The notes under the pieces: generated by a model
Database searches by the model: none
Told to the model about the DNA's origin: nothing
The model's input: only the letters and a program-made list of their open reading frames with translations
Part shown: positions 1 through 11,363 of the stretch, one piece after another
Numbering within the stretch: position 1 is the first letter of the stretch
Layout: each line of letters starts with the position of its first letter
Program-made: the position numbers and the translations under genes
NCBI GenBank assembly: GCA_003290165.1
Contig: QNQO01000219.1
Location: 806,001 to 870,000, forward strand
Reading direction: 5' to 3'
DNA length: 64,000 nucleotides
Origin: Berberis thunbergii
Taxonomy: Eukaryota; Streptophyta; Magnoliopsida; Ranunculales; Berberidaceae

Positions 1-590
1 AAGTGGCTTTATGTGTGCTTACCTCCATTTCCATTGCTTCTTTCAAACTACAACAATTTCAAAACACCTTTTATGTCTTTATGCCCAAACCTTTCACGTG
101 TTACCAAACCAACCCTCCAACTGTACTCACATGATCTGTATCCCAAAATTACTCCCAATTTGGATTAATGCTCCCATAAACAATTCCAACCCACTAATAC
201 AACCAATCAAACAATGGGGTTAGATAAAATCAGCACAAGAAACCAAACATGTCAAGTGGGTTTGGTGTAGAATTAAGAAATGGTGCTTTTGGTGGAAGAA
301 GACCTTGGGAAGATAAGCATAGAGTGTAAGATTTGCCGAGAAGAGAGAATGGGGTGTTGAAATATTCTTTGTATAATAGTGAACATGGAAATCATTCTGA
401 ACCTTCTTGTCGATCAAGCCCAAAAAGAAATGTCTAACTGAATTGAAAAAAAAAAAAAAAAAAAAACTGGAAAAGGATTGTCCCGGTTTAAAACAGTCCG
501 AGTCCAACTAAGTCATCCCCAAAAAATTTGATGTCCCGACCTGTACCGTTCTCGTTTCACTGTACCTAGATCGGGACAGGATAGGCCCCA
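1..590. other. Left-edge spacer, no gene recognised
   Basis: No open frame here resembles a known protein, and the short ones look like chance frames. A run of about 21 A residues lies at 446-466, followed by a GC-richer stretch to about 600 that looks repeat-derived, but its family could not be assigned. No splice-bounded frame was found. Confidence 0.4.
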
Positions 591-669
591 ATCCGGACCG
601 TGCCCAGCAAAGAAGCCTTCCTCGATTTAGACCGGAGCCTCCTTCAAAATATTTCTTTAGAACTAAAAC

Positions 670-885
670 GCGTAACCTCACTCATTTCACATGATTTCAC
701 TTCAAGTCTTCTTCAAAGCTTTCCTCATCTTTTCCCTCCCATTTCATTTCATGGATCCAAAATCCATATCTTGTTTCCACCATTCTTGTCTATATATCCA
801 CAACTGCACTCAAGACATTCATCCAGACCAGTTCCATTTTCAAGCAGAAGATTTGGCTATTTGGAACCATTTCAACTCAGTTCAG
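670..885 (+). other. Leader (5' UTR) exon of DUF247 copy 1
   Basis: This CT-rich stretch precedes DUF247 copy 1 and ends in TTCAG followed by GTTTG, a good plant splice donor at 886. The same layout, a pyrimidine-rich leader and then a donor preceded by TCAG, is seen before the two intact DUF247 genes (donors at 41600 and 49725/50010). The acceptor before the start codon at 1615 could not be placed with confidence. A diverged copy of this leader lies at about 6880-7130. The call rests on similarity between copies within the window. Confidence 0.45.
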
Positions 886-1614
886 GTTTGCTACATTTCT
901 CCATTGCTTTCAAAGATATTTTATCATTTGCATATTTTCTTGAAACCCAATGAGGAACTTGATTTTTTTCATGATCCAATGCAGAAATTGATTGAATTTG
1001 ATGTTAAAATCATCAATATGGTTGATTTTATGGTGTTTTGTATGACAAAACATAGTGGTTATTGGGTAGAGTTTGAAAAAAGTTTGTGACCTTAGCTTAA
1101 TTAATTATAGTATCAACAATCCTGTTTGTGTGTTCACCCAGAACTTCAGAATTGGCTCTTGTTTCTATAGATTGATCAGTAGGTCTGTAAGAGTTCATGC
1201 ATACTTAATTGTTGAGTGATTTACTGTAGTTTTAAAGTTAAAGATGGACTGATTTTATGGTGTTTTGGATTACCAATATGTATATTGTGTCAAATTTGTC
1301 GTTGAAATGATGCAAGCTGGCAATGGATCATTTTTGGGTCCATTTGGAATAAGCCGGAAGGCCCCTCAACATGGATTTGAGATATATGGAGTGTTTGATA
1401 CAAATATCTGCAGTACTACATGACTTGTACCTTGATTAGCAAACACAAATAGCGAATAAGTAGTTAGTAGCAGCATCTGCTTTGCATGTGTTACGTCCAC
1501 TCACCCACTCACACACACACAGAAGAGAAGACAATATTTGTAAGGTCCTCAAAATTCTTATTCTTTAAATGTGGGGAGGGATTATAAGGAAGGAATGTAC
1601 TTTAGTGGAGGAAA

Positions 1615-2949
1615 ATGGCCGATGGTTCATATGCAGTAAATCTACGTAACAGAGGAGGCCATGTTTTGATTAAGATGAGTGACCACAACAAACTATTGGC
1701 AGCTTCTATCAAAGCAAAACTTGATACTGTGTCCCCATCGCTAGTTGGGAGATGTTGCTGCATCTACAAGGTACATGAGAAATTCCGTAAGATAAATGAA
1801 TATGCATATACTCCTGAGATTATCGCAATTGGTCCTTTTCACCATGGAAAAGTAGTCTTACAAGCAATGGAAGATCGTAAGTTGCAGTATATTGCTGCAC
1901 TTTTCAAAAGATTAGATAATGGGAGGCCGGTGTATTCAAGGAATTAGTGAATTAGAAGTTGAAGCACGAAAATGCTATTCAATGCCTGTTGAACCTGATA
2001 AAGACAAATTAATACAGATGATGACACTTGATGGTATTTTCATTATTGAGCTCTTTCATAAGAGTCCTCGGCAAACACCTACTCGTCAAGATGTACTTGA
2101 AAACCAACTTCCCATGTTTGTTTTTAAGCGGTTGTTTGACATAACCACTGGAAACCAAGGTGGTAAATCACTCAATGAGTTTGCTATTCGTGTCTTAAAT
2201 CCTTTGTTGAAGAGGAAGTATACTTGCAAATCGCTTCAACTCTGATGGAAAGCATTTACTAGACTTATTAAGCAAGACATTCCATTATTCATCTAATGGG
2301 GTGGAGACAAATACCATTCAACATAGTATACGTAGGGAGACAAGCTCCGTTCAGTCTAGAAGGGTCATTCAAGAGTTGAAACATATACCATGTGTCACAG
2401 ACCTCCGACGGGCAGGAGTCAAGTTCCGGAAAGGTAGTCAAGCACACAGTTTCTTGGACATAAAGTTCCATGATGGTGTGATGGAAATTCCTTCAATACT
2501 CATTCAAGATCAAACAGACTCTCTTGAGATACTTCATTGCTTCAGAGCAGTACGATGAGGGGTGTTCGACATATATGACATCTTATGCTTTCTTGATGGA
2601 TAGCCTCATCAACTCCTCGAGTGACGTGGCATTTCTCTGCAAGCTTGGAATTATCATAAATTATTTAGGTGATGATCACTGTGTCTCCTCTCTATTCAAT
2701 AAACTGTGCAACGAGGTCACCCTTATAGAGTTCCACTATGACGAGCTTTGTGGGGATGTGAATACCTTTTACAATACTCGTTGGTATGTATGGATAGTGA
2801 CATTGAAGCGCGATTATTTCCAAAGTCTATGGGCAGCTATTTCTGTCATTGCTGCGGTTCTCTTTATTCTTCTGACCTTGAGTGCAACCGTATTTGCTGT
2901 TCTTTCATTTTTCGTTCATCATTCGCAAATGTTTCCTATTGTTGATTGA
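1615..2949 (+). pseudogene. DUF247 (UPF0481) copy 1, frameshifted
   Basis: This is a clear DUF247 (PF03140) family gene broken into four frames. It starts with ATG at 1615 and runs in frame to a shift near 1920. It then continues in the frame of 1919-2245, next in the frame of 2301-2558, and finally in the frame of 2524-2949, which holds the family C-terminus with a membrane helix and a stop at 2947-2949. Compared with the intact copy at 50557, a stretch of about 20 codons just before the ENQLP motif is missing near 2095. Conserved blocks remain: CIYKVHEKFRKINEYAYTP near the N-terminus and MTSYAFLMDSLI near residue 330 of the family alignment. No full-length product is possible. DUF247 proteins are plant proteins with a C-terminal transmembrane segment and no known biochemical activity. 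Confidence 0.9.
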
Positions 2950-3415
2950 AAGAACTTTATTTTTATTCCATACGCTTTCCCAACTAGTAGGAGGTGGTGA
3001 TGCACATCTTCAATATTCTTTAGCATTGGGTCTCCTCGGATGTGGCACTCATCAACTGCTTTCATCATTCCAACAAAGAGCCAAGTAAAATCTATAGTAG
3101 ACCTGATGATTGAACTTTACTCTAAGGTTGATTCGACCAGTGTAAATAGAACAGCTTTGTTCTGTAATTTTCATTTTGTCGTACCTCTTAAATTCCTTTA
3201 ATTAATATTATTTTATGTTCATGAAGGTTATACTTGTGATTCTTAGTATGTCATGTATCAAGTTTCTGTTGAAGCAATGGAAGATACTATGCTTTGAATA
3301 TTGTTACCTTGTTATCTCAATCTGTCAAGCTCAATTGTTTTGAACCTTCTGGTTGAGTGGTACAATGAAACAACACTCATATTATATACTTTCGATTTGT
3401 ATTGGTTTTCCAAGA
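2950..3415. other. Spacer after DUF247 copy 1
   Basis: This is AT-rich sequence between the stop of DUF247 copy 1 and the first CACTA element. It probably contains the former 3' UTR of the pseudogene. No coding frame, RNA or repeat structure was recognised. Confidence 0.4.
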
Positions 3416-3418
3416 GTG

Positions 3419-6272
3419 CACTACAAAAAAAATTGACATCAGACCCAAAACTGTAGCTAAAAGGAATCTGCGACGGCACCGAAACCGTCGCTATCCCGTA
3501 GCTACATTATCGTCGCTATTTGATTCAGCGACGGCAAAATAGCCGTGGCTAACTGATTTTTAAAAAAAAATTAATATTTTTTTATATTAGCGACGGCATT
3601 TTGCCGTGGCTAATTGATTTTTTTTTTAAACTTTTAACATTATTTTTATATTAGCGACGACATTGTGTCGTGGCTAAATGGTATTTTAAAAAAATACTTT
3701 AATGTTAGCGACGACATTTTGTTGTGGCTAAATGATTTTTTAAAAAAATTATATTTTTTATATTAGCGACGGCATTTTGCCGTGGCTAATTGATTTTTTT
3801 TTAAATTTAATATTATTTTTATATTAGCAACGACATTTTGCCGTGGCTAAATGGTATTTAAAAAAATACTTTAATGTTAGCGACGACATTTGGTCGTGGC
3901 TAACTGATTTTTTTTAAAAAAATTAACATTATTTTTTTATTTTAGCGACGGCGTTGTGCCGTAGCTAAATGGTTTTTTTTTAATTACATTATTTTTATAT
4001 TAGCGACGACCTTTTGTCGTGGCTAAATGGTTTTTTAAAAAATAAAAAAATATTTTTGATCTATAGAATATCGGAGATCTCTCCGAGATCAGAGATCTCA
4101 GGCATCAGATCTCCGAGATCTCAGGTCTCAGATATCTCAGATCTCCTAGAGAGGCGGCGGAGGAAGAGAGGGGAGAGAGAGGCGGCCGGGAGTGATGTCG
4201 AGGGAGGCGGTCGGGATCGGTGTCGAGGAAGCGGCGGACTTCTCCTCTGTGGGTTTCTTCTCTGGAGGTTGAGAGAAAAACAAATTTGAGAGAAAATTTT
4301 TGTTTAAGTTGGTTTGCAGAAAAAATTGAAATTTATATAGAGAAATGTAATTGAAGGGGATTGGTTGTGTTAGTTTTACGTTGATCGATGACGTGGTTTG
4401 GTCTAGTGCGTTGGATTGAGCTAAATTTTTGGGTGTTATTAACGGTTGAGATGAGATTTCACGCGGATCGGTAATATAAAAAATCAAAAACCAATTAGCC
4501 ACGCCGTGGCTAATCTCTTTAGTGTTTAATTTTATTTTATTTTTTAAAACCAATTAGCCACGACTATTATCACTTTAGTGTTTAATTTTTTTTTAAATCA
4601 ATTAGCGATTGTTTTATGCCGTCGCTAATATAAAAAATCAAAAAATCAATTAGCCATTTGCCGTGGCTAATCTCTTTAGTGTTTAATTTTTTTTTCTTTT
4701 AAAAATCAATTAGTCACGGTTTCTTGCCGTCGCTAATATGAAAAATGAAAAACGAATTAGCCACGGCAAATTGCCGTGGCTAATTCTTTAGTGTTTAATT
4801 ATTTTTTTAAACCAATTAGCGACTGTTGTTTGCCGTCGCTAATATAAAAAAAATCAATTAGCCACGGCAAATTATCGTGGCTAATCTCTTTAGTGTTAGT
4901 TTTTTTTTTTTAAACCAATTAGCCACGACAATCTCTTTAGTGTTAAATTTTTTTTTTTAAAAACAATTAGTCTATGATGTTCTTTTATGTAGTCTTCTTG
5001 ATGTTCTTTGATCTTCTTTGATCTAATCTTCTTAGATATTCTTTGATCTGATCTTTTTTTATCTTCCTTGATCTGATCTTATTTGATCTTCTTTGATTTT
5101 TTTGATCTAATATTCTTTGAACTTCTTTGATCTGATATTCTTTGATCTTAAATTATCTATTTATTTTATATAATTAAAAAAAAAATTAGCTACGGTAGAG
5201 AACCGTGGCTAAAACTCATTAGCCACGGCACACTACCGTCGCTAAGATAAAAATATTAATATAAAAAATGTTTGATTGGCGAGATTCGAACCCGAGTCAT
5301 TTGGGTGAAAGGCAGGTTTCTAACCGAGCTGGACGACAATGTGTTGGTGGTGATTTTATCCAGTTTATATATATATATATCTATGTATGTCATATAATTT
5401 AAAAAATAAAAATTTAGCTACGATAGAGAATCGTGGCTAACAATTGTTTTTTAAAAAAAACTTAGCCACGACCCTGGTGCCGTCGCTAGACTAGTTTTTT
5501 TTTTTTTTTTTTAATTGGCTAACAATTTTTTTTTGAAAAACTTAGCGACGGCACTAGACTGTTTTTTTTAAATTGTTTTTTATTTTAAAAACTCTTAGCT
5601 ACGGTTTACAACCGTGGCTAACAAATTTTTTTTTTAAAAACTTAGCCACGGCCCTGGTGCCGTCGCTAGACTGGTTTTTTTTTTTTTAACTCTTAGCTAC
5701 GGTATACAACCGTGGCTAACAAATTTTTTTAAAAAACTTAGCGACGGCACGTGCGCTAGACTGTTTTTTTAAATTGTTTTTTATTTTAAAAACTCTTAGC
5801 TATGGTTTATAATCGTGGCTAACAAATTTTTTTTAAAAAACTTAGCCACGGGCTTTGTGCTGTAGCTAGACTGGTTTTTTTTTTTTTTTAACTCTTATCT
5901 ACGGTATACAACCGTGGGCCGTGGCTAACAAAATATTTTTGTACAATCGTAGCCACGGTCCTGGAGCCGTCGCTAATATGTTTTTAAATATTTTAATTTT
6001 TTTTAAACTAGTAGCTACGGTATTCTACCGTGGATAACAATTTTTTTTTTTAGATTGTAGCGACGGTAGTAGCCGTCGCTAATACGAGTTTTAGTGACAG
6101 TTATATGCCGTCGCAAAATATTTAGCGACGGTTTTTTTAATTTTTTTACTTAAACCGTATCAGAAACAGTAGCTTCGGTTTTATGCCGTTGCTAATCATT
6201 TAAATAGTGACGGTTTTATGAAACCATCGCTAATTTCCGTATCTAATAAAGTTTTTTTTTTTTTTTGTAGTG
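3419..6272. mobile_element. CACTA (En/Spm-type) non-autonomous element 1
   Basis: The left end reads CACTACAAAAAAAATT and the right end TTTTTTGTAGTG, the terminal inverted repeat of plant CACTA elements. The flanks carry a perfect 3-bp duplication, GTG at 3416-3418 and at 6273-6275, as expected for this superfamily. Both subterminal regions are packed with short motifs in both orientations, built on TTAGCGACGGC and GCCGTGGCTAA, separated by A/T runs. Such arrays are the known binding regions for CACTA transposases. No transposase (TNP2/TNP1) frame exists inside, so it would depend on an element elsewhere. The centre (about 4050-4300) holds degenerate GATCTC-rich repeats and a purine-rich stretch, and a tRNA-like relic lies at 5272-5343. 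Length is about 2.85 kb. Confidence 0.9.
5272..5343 (-). pseudogene. tRNA-Glu(UUC)-like relic inside CACTA element 1
   Basis: Read on the minus strand, this stretch follows the plan of plant tRNA-Glu. It has a D-arm like TTGTCGTCCAGC with GGTTAG, an anticodon loop CTTTCAC with anticodon UUC (5307-5309), and a T-arm with GGGTTCGAATC. Only the inner four pairs of the acceptor stem are kept, the D-arm has an extra base, and the variable region differs. It is therefore unlikely to be a working tRNA. It may be a captured tRNA gene or the head of a tRNA-derived SINE, though no SINE body or A-tail follows it. Confidence 0.6.
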
Positions 6273-6275
6273 GTG

Positions 6276-7210
6276 AATATATGCAAGAATCCTGATTTTT
6301 GAACCATGCATATTTCATTAGACTAGAGCATGCTTAAGTAAGACTAAGGGGGTATCTTAGTAGGTCCAGGACCCATGTTTTGATGAGTTGAATTATGCTT
6401 TGATTGGCTTAAAAACCTCATCATGGTAGATTTCAACTAAATAGTCCAAACTACATTAGTGATTAGTGGTATTCACAAAGGAGAGTTCCCTTTCATTATC
6501 CCATCACAGCAACAAAAGAGAAGTCTTCATATGAGTGACAGCCTTTACAATAAACTGTCTTCGTCGGATAATAATCAATGATTTTTTTACATTTTCAAAG
6601 GGAGGGTGTGTCAATAGCTGCCAAAAGTAGCGCCCGCAAAGATATCAAACAATAATCTTTAGTTGACACATTCAATAAATTTTTACAATTTTATTTTGTT
6701 GCAATTTAAAGTTTTAACTGAAATGTGCCCAACGAGATGCCATACAGCCTCTGAGGCACTTTTTGGACCCTACCCACCTTGATAATGGATGGATGCTATT
6801 GTAGAAATGTTTGTTTTCACTGTTTTGTAGATCATATATTGTTCAAAACTCTTCGTAGAAGTCATTTTCAAAACAAATTCTCGACTTACAATGGTGGGAT
6901 TTCACCCTTGGAGTCTTCTTCAAAGTCTTCTAAATCCATGTCCGTTCCTACCATTCCTGCCTAAATATACAGAATTGCATGAAGACATGTGCCCATACCC
7001 ATATCAATTTCATTACCAAACAGAAAGGCTATCTGGAACAGTCTTACTAAAAGCAAGTTTGTTCTATTTCTCCATAATCTCGTTGATTTTGTTTTTCTCA
7101 CTAATTCTAATGGTGTTTTTCTCTTAGACATTGTATTTTTTCCATTCTAGGGGTTACAGGTACTGTACTTCAGTCTATCGACCACAGTCTGGGGTAGTGC
7201 TTGACCTCAG
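6276..7210. other. Spacer with a second DUF247 leader relic
   Basis: About 0.9 kb separate the two CACTA elements. The part at about 6880-7130 resembles the leader exon and start of the intron before DUF247 copy 1 (shared phrases such as TCTTCTTCAAAG and CCTACCATTCCTGCCTA versus CCACCATTCTTGTCTA). This suggests a partial duplication of that leader. No DUF247 coding sequence follows before the next element. The short frames here are not thought to be translated. Confidence 0.4.
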
Positions 7211-7810
7211 AGTCACTACAAGAAAAAAAGGTCATTAATAGCGTTTCAAAAGCGCTATGGTATCCTACCATAGCGTTTTAATAAACGCTATGTCTGCCGG
7301 CGGTCTATTATAGCGTTTTTAAAACGCTATAGAAAGTTGGCCTTTTATAGCGTTTAAAAAACGCTATGGTAGAGTATACGATAGCGTTTTAAAACTGCTA
7401 TGGTAGACTCTACCATAGCGTTTTTATAAGTATACATAGCAATTTTTTTTTTTTTTTTTTGTTTTGGCTATCAAATGACTTTTTATGACATCTTATAAGT
7501 TTTATTTCTAAAAAATAAAAATTTAAATGTGCCAAACTTAAACATTTTCATGAATGGAGGCAAATCAATAAATGGATTGAAAAATCAGTAGTATTATTGT
7601 TCCTACAAGTAACACATCAATTGTTTACATATATATTTGTGTTCCAATCAACTCAAAAGTACATGGGTATTGCAAGCAAGCCTTTACTAGACAATGTAAC
7701 AACACTTATGTTCTAAACTTCCAAATGGGTTAACAACACTTGAAAGTTTTGGCAGTTTTAATACAGCAACAACACCTCTTACAAAGGCACAAATGGATGC
7801 CAAAACAAAG

Positions 7811-8254
7811 TAGGGCTGAAAACCGAACCATCGGTTCGGTTTTTCACCTAAACCGTGAACCGAACCGACTTAGGTCGGTTTTAAAATTTTCAAACCGAAA
7901 CCGAACCGACCATTAACAAAACCGATCCGAAACCGAACCGATTCCAATTTATGCAAACCGTAACCGAACCGACTAAAATCGAACCAAAACCGAAATAAAA
8001 CCGAACCGAACCGAACCGAATATTTAAACATATTATATTATTTATATATAAAATATATTTTATTTTTATATATAAATAATATAATATATTTAAATATTCG
8101 GTTCGGTTCGGTTTGGTCGGTTTAAATCACATAGAAATCGAAAACCGAACCGACCACTTTGGTTTTGCATTTTTTTAAACCGAAACCGATCCGAACCGAA
8201 TTTAAACCGAACCAATCGGTTCGGTCGGTTTGATCGGTTTTTTGTTCAGCCCTA
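7811..8254. mobile_element. hAT-type MITE, fold-back, nested in CACTA element 2
   Basis: Terminal inverted repeats TAGGGCTGAA and TTCAGCCCTA bound a 444-bp palindromic element. A perfect 8-bp duplication AAACAAAG lies at 7803-7810 and 8255-8262, diagnostic of hAT elements. The arms are built from repeated AACCGAACCG units and the centre is an AT-rich palindrome (about 8010-8100), so the whole element can fold into a long hairpin. A diverged sister copy lies at 60537-60943. Confidence 0.93.
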
Positions 8255-8814
8255 AAACAAAGGCTGGTGTTTCCTCCACCAAAAAGAGCATCCTATGGAC
8301 CTGCCCCAAGTGATATAATCATCTGTACAAGAATCAGAACACAAACAAGATTAAGAGCGGAGAGGAGGCAAAGAGAGTTATGCACATCAACAAATTTATT
8401 TTACAAATGCTTTTACACATTTTTCGAGCATGTAACATTTAAAAAATCCTAAAAAAGACAGATCTATATGTCAAGTAGTATGTATTATTAACAAAAGTTA
8501 CTTGATAGCCACTGAAAGAAATACTCTACTGCAAAACCATAAACACCAATTTATAATTTTTTGCTTTGTTTTTGTTTTATCATTTATAGCATTGTTTTTC
8601 AACTATACTTGCAATATCAATAGGAAAGAAATTGTTAGGCAAAAAAGAAACGTCTAACAGTACCTGAGGAACAACAATTGCAAGATTCAAAACCACAATA
8701 GCCAATCCTATAGAAAAAAAAATGTTAAGAAAAGCAAAATTTTACTGTCGCAGCAGTATGAAATCAACTCATGTTGTAACAGTGTAGATCCCCCAGTAGG
8801 GAGAGTTACCGTCT

Positions 8815-8972
8815 TATTGAAACTGTTGAGCTACCTTATCAACAATTGCAAGATTCAACTGAATGTTCTTCACTTGGTAGCTGACGGATGCCAATGTTAC
8901 AACTTCATTCTGTATATGTAACCTTTCTTTTGCTTCAACTGTCAGGTGAAGCCCATCACTCCAATGTCTCCC
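8815..8972 (-). pseudogene. Unrecognised captured exon fragment
   Basis: On the minus strand an exon-like frame of about 52 residues begins right after a good acceptor (TTTTGACAG) at 8973 and ends in a TAA. The peptide includes [17 protein letters not shown] and then [15 protein letters not shown]. It is rich in amphipathic residues, and I do not recognise the family. It sits inside CACTA element 2 with other minus-strand fragments, so the best reading is a piece of a host gene captured by the transposon. The frame could also be chance. Confidence 0.3.
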
Positions 8973-9159
8973 CTGTCAAAACATGTAACAATCAAGAACA
9001 TGCATAGCCATATTCAATTGACTAAATAGGGACTAAAGAAGAGGAAGAAAGGAATCTAGCCACTAAAAACAAAAGACTGGATGAAAGAAAACATGCATAC
9101 AGTGTAATGCAGTTCTTGCTTAAATGTTGCTGCTATTTTTTGTAGCTTTATAGTACCGA

Positions 9160-9345
9160 TCACTTGGTTTCTCTGTAGGGTAGTTGGCACCTGCTGCTGC
9201 TATTTTTTGCAGTTTTACAGTGTAATGCAATTGTATTCTGCATGCTATGAGATGGCACCTGCTGCTGCTGAGGCAAATAAGGCATGGATTTTGGTAGGGA
9301 AGTTGGTAGTGGCTTCCTTTCATTGCATTGCTGGGACTGCATACC
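9160..9345 (-). pseudogene. Captured Gln-rich exon fragment, family unknown
   Basis: A minus-strand frame begins after an acceptor-like CATTTCAG at 9346. It encodes a short Gln/Pro/Ser-rich stretch including LPKSMPYLPQQQQVPSHS. Composition suggests a low-complexity region of a transcription-related protein, but that is a guess. The frame runs on past what may be the original donor near 9235. A degenerate tandem duplication of a GCTGCTGCTATTTTTTGCAG-like stretch lies at about 9125-9220. It lies within CACTA element 2. Confidence 0.3.
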
Positions 9346-9726
9346 CTGAAATGTTGTAGAAGTTCATAACCAAAAAAGACCATTAATAAAGGTAAAATCA
9401 TTTTTGAAAACTAAACAATAAACATGCACTCTAAGACCATACAAGGAGAAAAAAATAAGTGCATCCTTAAAGCTCTCAAGATATAGTATTTTAGGTTTAC
9501 TAGACCACTTTCATGTCTTCAAATCACATGTATCACACAGTGAACCAAATAAACAAGTATTCTTGTGAAAATATCAATTTTTTTTTTTTTTGGAGACGTC
9601 ACAATTGTAGAAAAGCATAACATAGCCAGTTCCAACATCTGTGCAAGATTCTTCAAACAATTGATTCAGACTATATGAAATAATGGTTTGCAATATCCTA
9701 CAAATTGAAGTAAAATTTGTCTGACC

Positions 9727-9846
9727 ATAGCCAGTTCCAACTCCTTGACATCTCGCAAAGAAAGCCAATGTCTCCCTAAATGTCATTTCTCGGATATGGA
9801 TGTCATACTGACTGATATTTGCAGATGTTCTTTGTGGGACAAAGTT
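9727..9846 (-). pseudogene. Captured fragment of an ABCG/PDR transporter ATPase domain
   Basis: Minus-strand translation gives [18 protein letters not shown], then [18 protein letters not shown]. This matches the Q-loop region of the first nucleotide-binding domain of plant full-size ABCG (pleiotropic drug resistance) transporters, where the family reads approximately [36 protein letters not shown]. The Walker A motif, ABC signature and Walker B are absent, so this is one exon-sized piece without function. The surrounding frame upstream (9847-9894) looks like intron. Being inside CACTA element 2 with exact termini, it is best explained as gene capture. Recognition is from knowledge of the family; no search was run. 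Confidence 0.75.
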
Positions 9847-11221
9847 AATAACCTTCCAAACAACTTTGCGAACCCAATTTTGCTTGGGTTTCATTCAACA
9901 GGAAACTGAGCTCGTATTAGAATCACACTGACAAAGTTTTAGAGTACTTATTTTAAGTATTTATCTAAGGTTATAACTCATTTTTTAATGGAAGAACTTT
10001 GTTTTTTGCTAGCCAATCTGACATCATACATTCAATACAAGAGAAAAAGACACACAAGAGCTTGAATTCAATAAAATTCACTCTGCTGGAAATTGTAGAG
10101 AATATCATATGACATATATTTTGTATAAGATGATTAAAATAGACAAGAGCGAGCAACACGCGCTTGAAAGCTAGTGTATATAAGCAAGTTGACTTGTACA
10201 CCATGGAGAGAGTCCATGTGCCTCGAGTAAAATAATCTCATCTCTTTAAGTATCAAATGATTTCTTCCATCTTAAGAAAAAAAAATGAATGTAAAGTTCA
10301 ATGTTAACGTGATGTAAAAAATGAGGTGACGAGTTACCTCATGTATAAACAAATCTTTACCTTAGAAAGAGAGAGATTTCTTCAAAACACCACCTTTGTA
10401 ACTGCTTTTCTGGTCACTGTTTCCATTGCTCATGTTGGTCTTGGAGTAGAAATTTCACTGAGGGGCACATGAACACAAATTATGTCTGATGGAATGAAGT
10501 TTCCTTAATAGAAATTGGTACATAAACCTAACGAACAATGACCAAGAAGAAAAAAGATACATAAGTTTCTAGTCATTAAAATCACTGTCTGAGTAAAAAC
10601 CCTGCAATTAAGCAAACAAGCAGTTCACTCATACTTGCTAAGAAACACATACTACTTCTCGAATCGAAATATACTTTTTTTCACTAACAAGCTAACTATA
10701 CTCTCAAAATGGTCTCATTTAGATTGAACAATTATTTCGAGATTGATGAACATAACATGAACTTGAAAATCAAATAAAACCTGAAGAAAGAACTGGAGGA
10801 AATCTCCACAAATGCCACAACTCTCAATTTCTCTGACAGTAAATCAATTGGATTCAACCATGCCTGCAAAAACCCAAATACAAAGCCAAATCAAATCCTC
10901 TAATTTGAACAAACTGAAATTAAAAAATAAATTAAAAAAAAATAAACATACAAGCACTCCTCCAGTTTCGTTTGGAAGTGGCGAAGCAATGAATTGGGGT
11001 TTTTGGGTTTCTCCACAAAACCCAAAGTCACTTCTTCATCATCATCAACATCATCATCAAGTTCTTCTTTTTCGATTTCGATTTCGTCTTCTTTTCAATT
11101 GATGCAAGGATGGGGTTTTTGCTAACATTGAGATGGTGATGATAATAGGTGGAGACAAAACACATAGATACAAACATACATACAACAAAAGAAACACAGA
11201 TATAAAGATAGAGAGATATAC

Positions 11222-11363
11222 CTCCAATGAAACAAAAAACGAGACCAAAACCACAACTAGCGCCGAAGGGAAAACCAGGGCCGAGCTTCCCCAACTGCTT
11301 CGTCCTCACTATGGGCAGTTTCCACAACAACCATTTGTCGTCCCCATTGTTCACCCCACTCAT
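11222..11363 (-). pseudogene. Captured first exon of a Gly-rich plant protein (tentative)
   Basis: A minus-strand frame starts with ATG at 11363 and ends at a plausible donor (GGAG|GTATAT) at 11221. It encodes about 47 residues, including LWKLPIVRTKQLGKLGPGF followed by a Gly/Phe-rich run. It resembles the start of a conserved small glycine-rich plant protein family in which a Trp-Pro-Val motif and QLGKLGP precede glycine-rich repeats. The frame downstream of the donor is intron-like. No continuation exon was seen, so this is probably another gene piece carried by CACTA element 2. The family match is from memory. Confidence 0.4.

Noticed and set aside
1501..1522. CA-rich simple repeat
   Set aside because: It is a short microsatellite-like stretch in the leader intron region with no sign of function.
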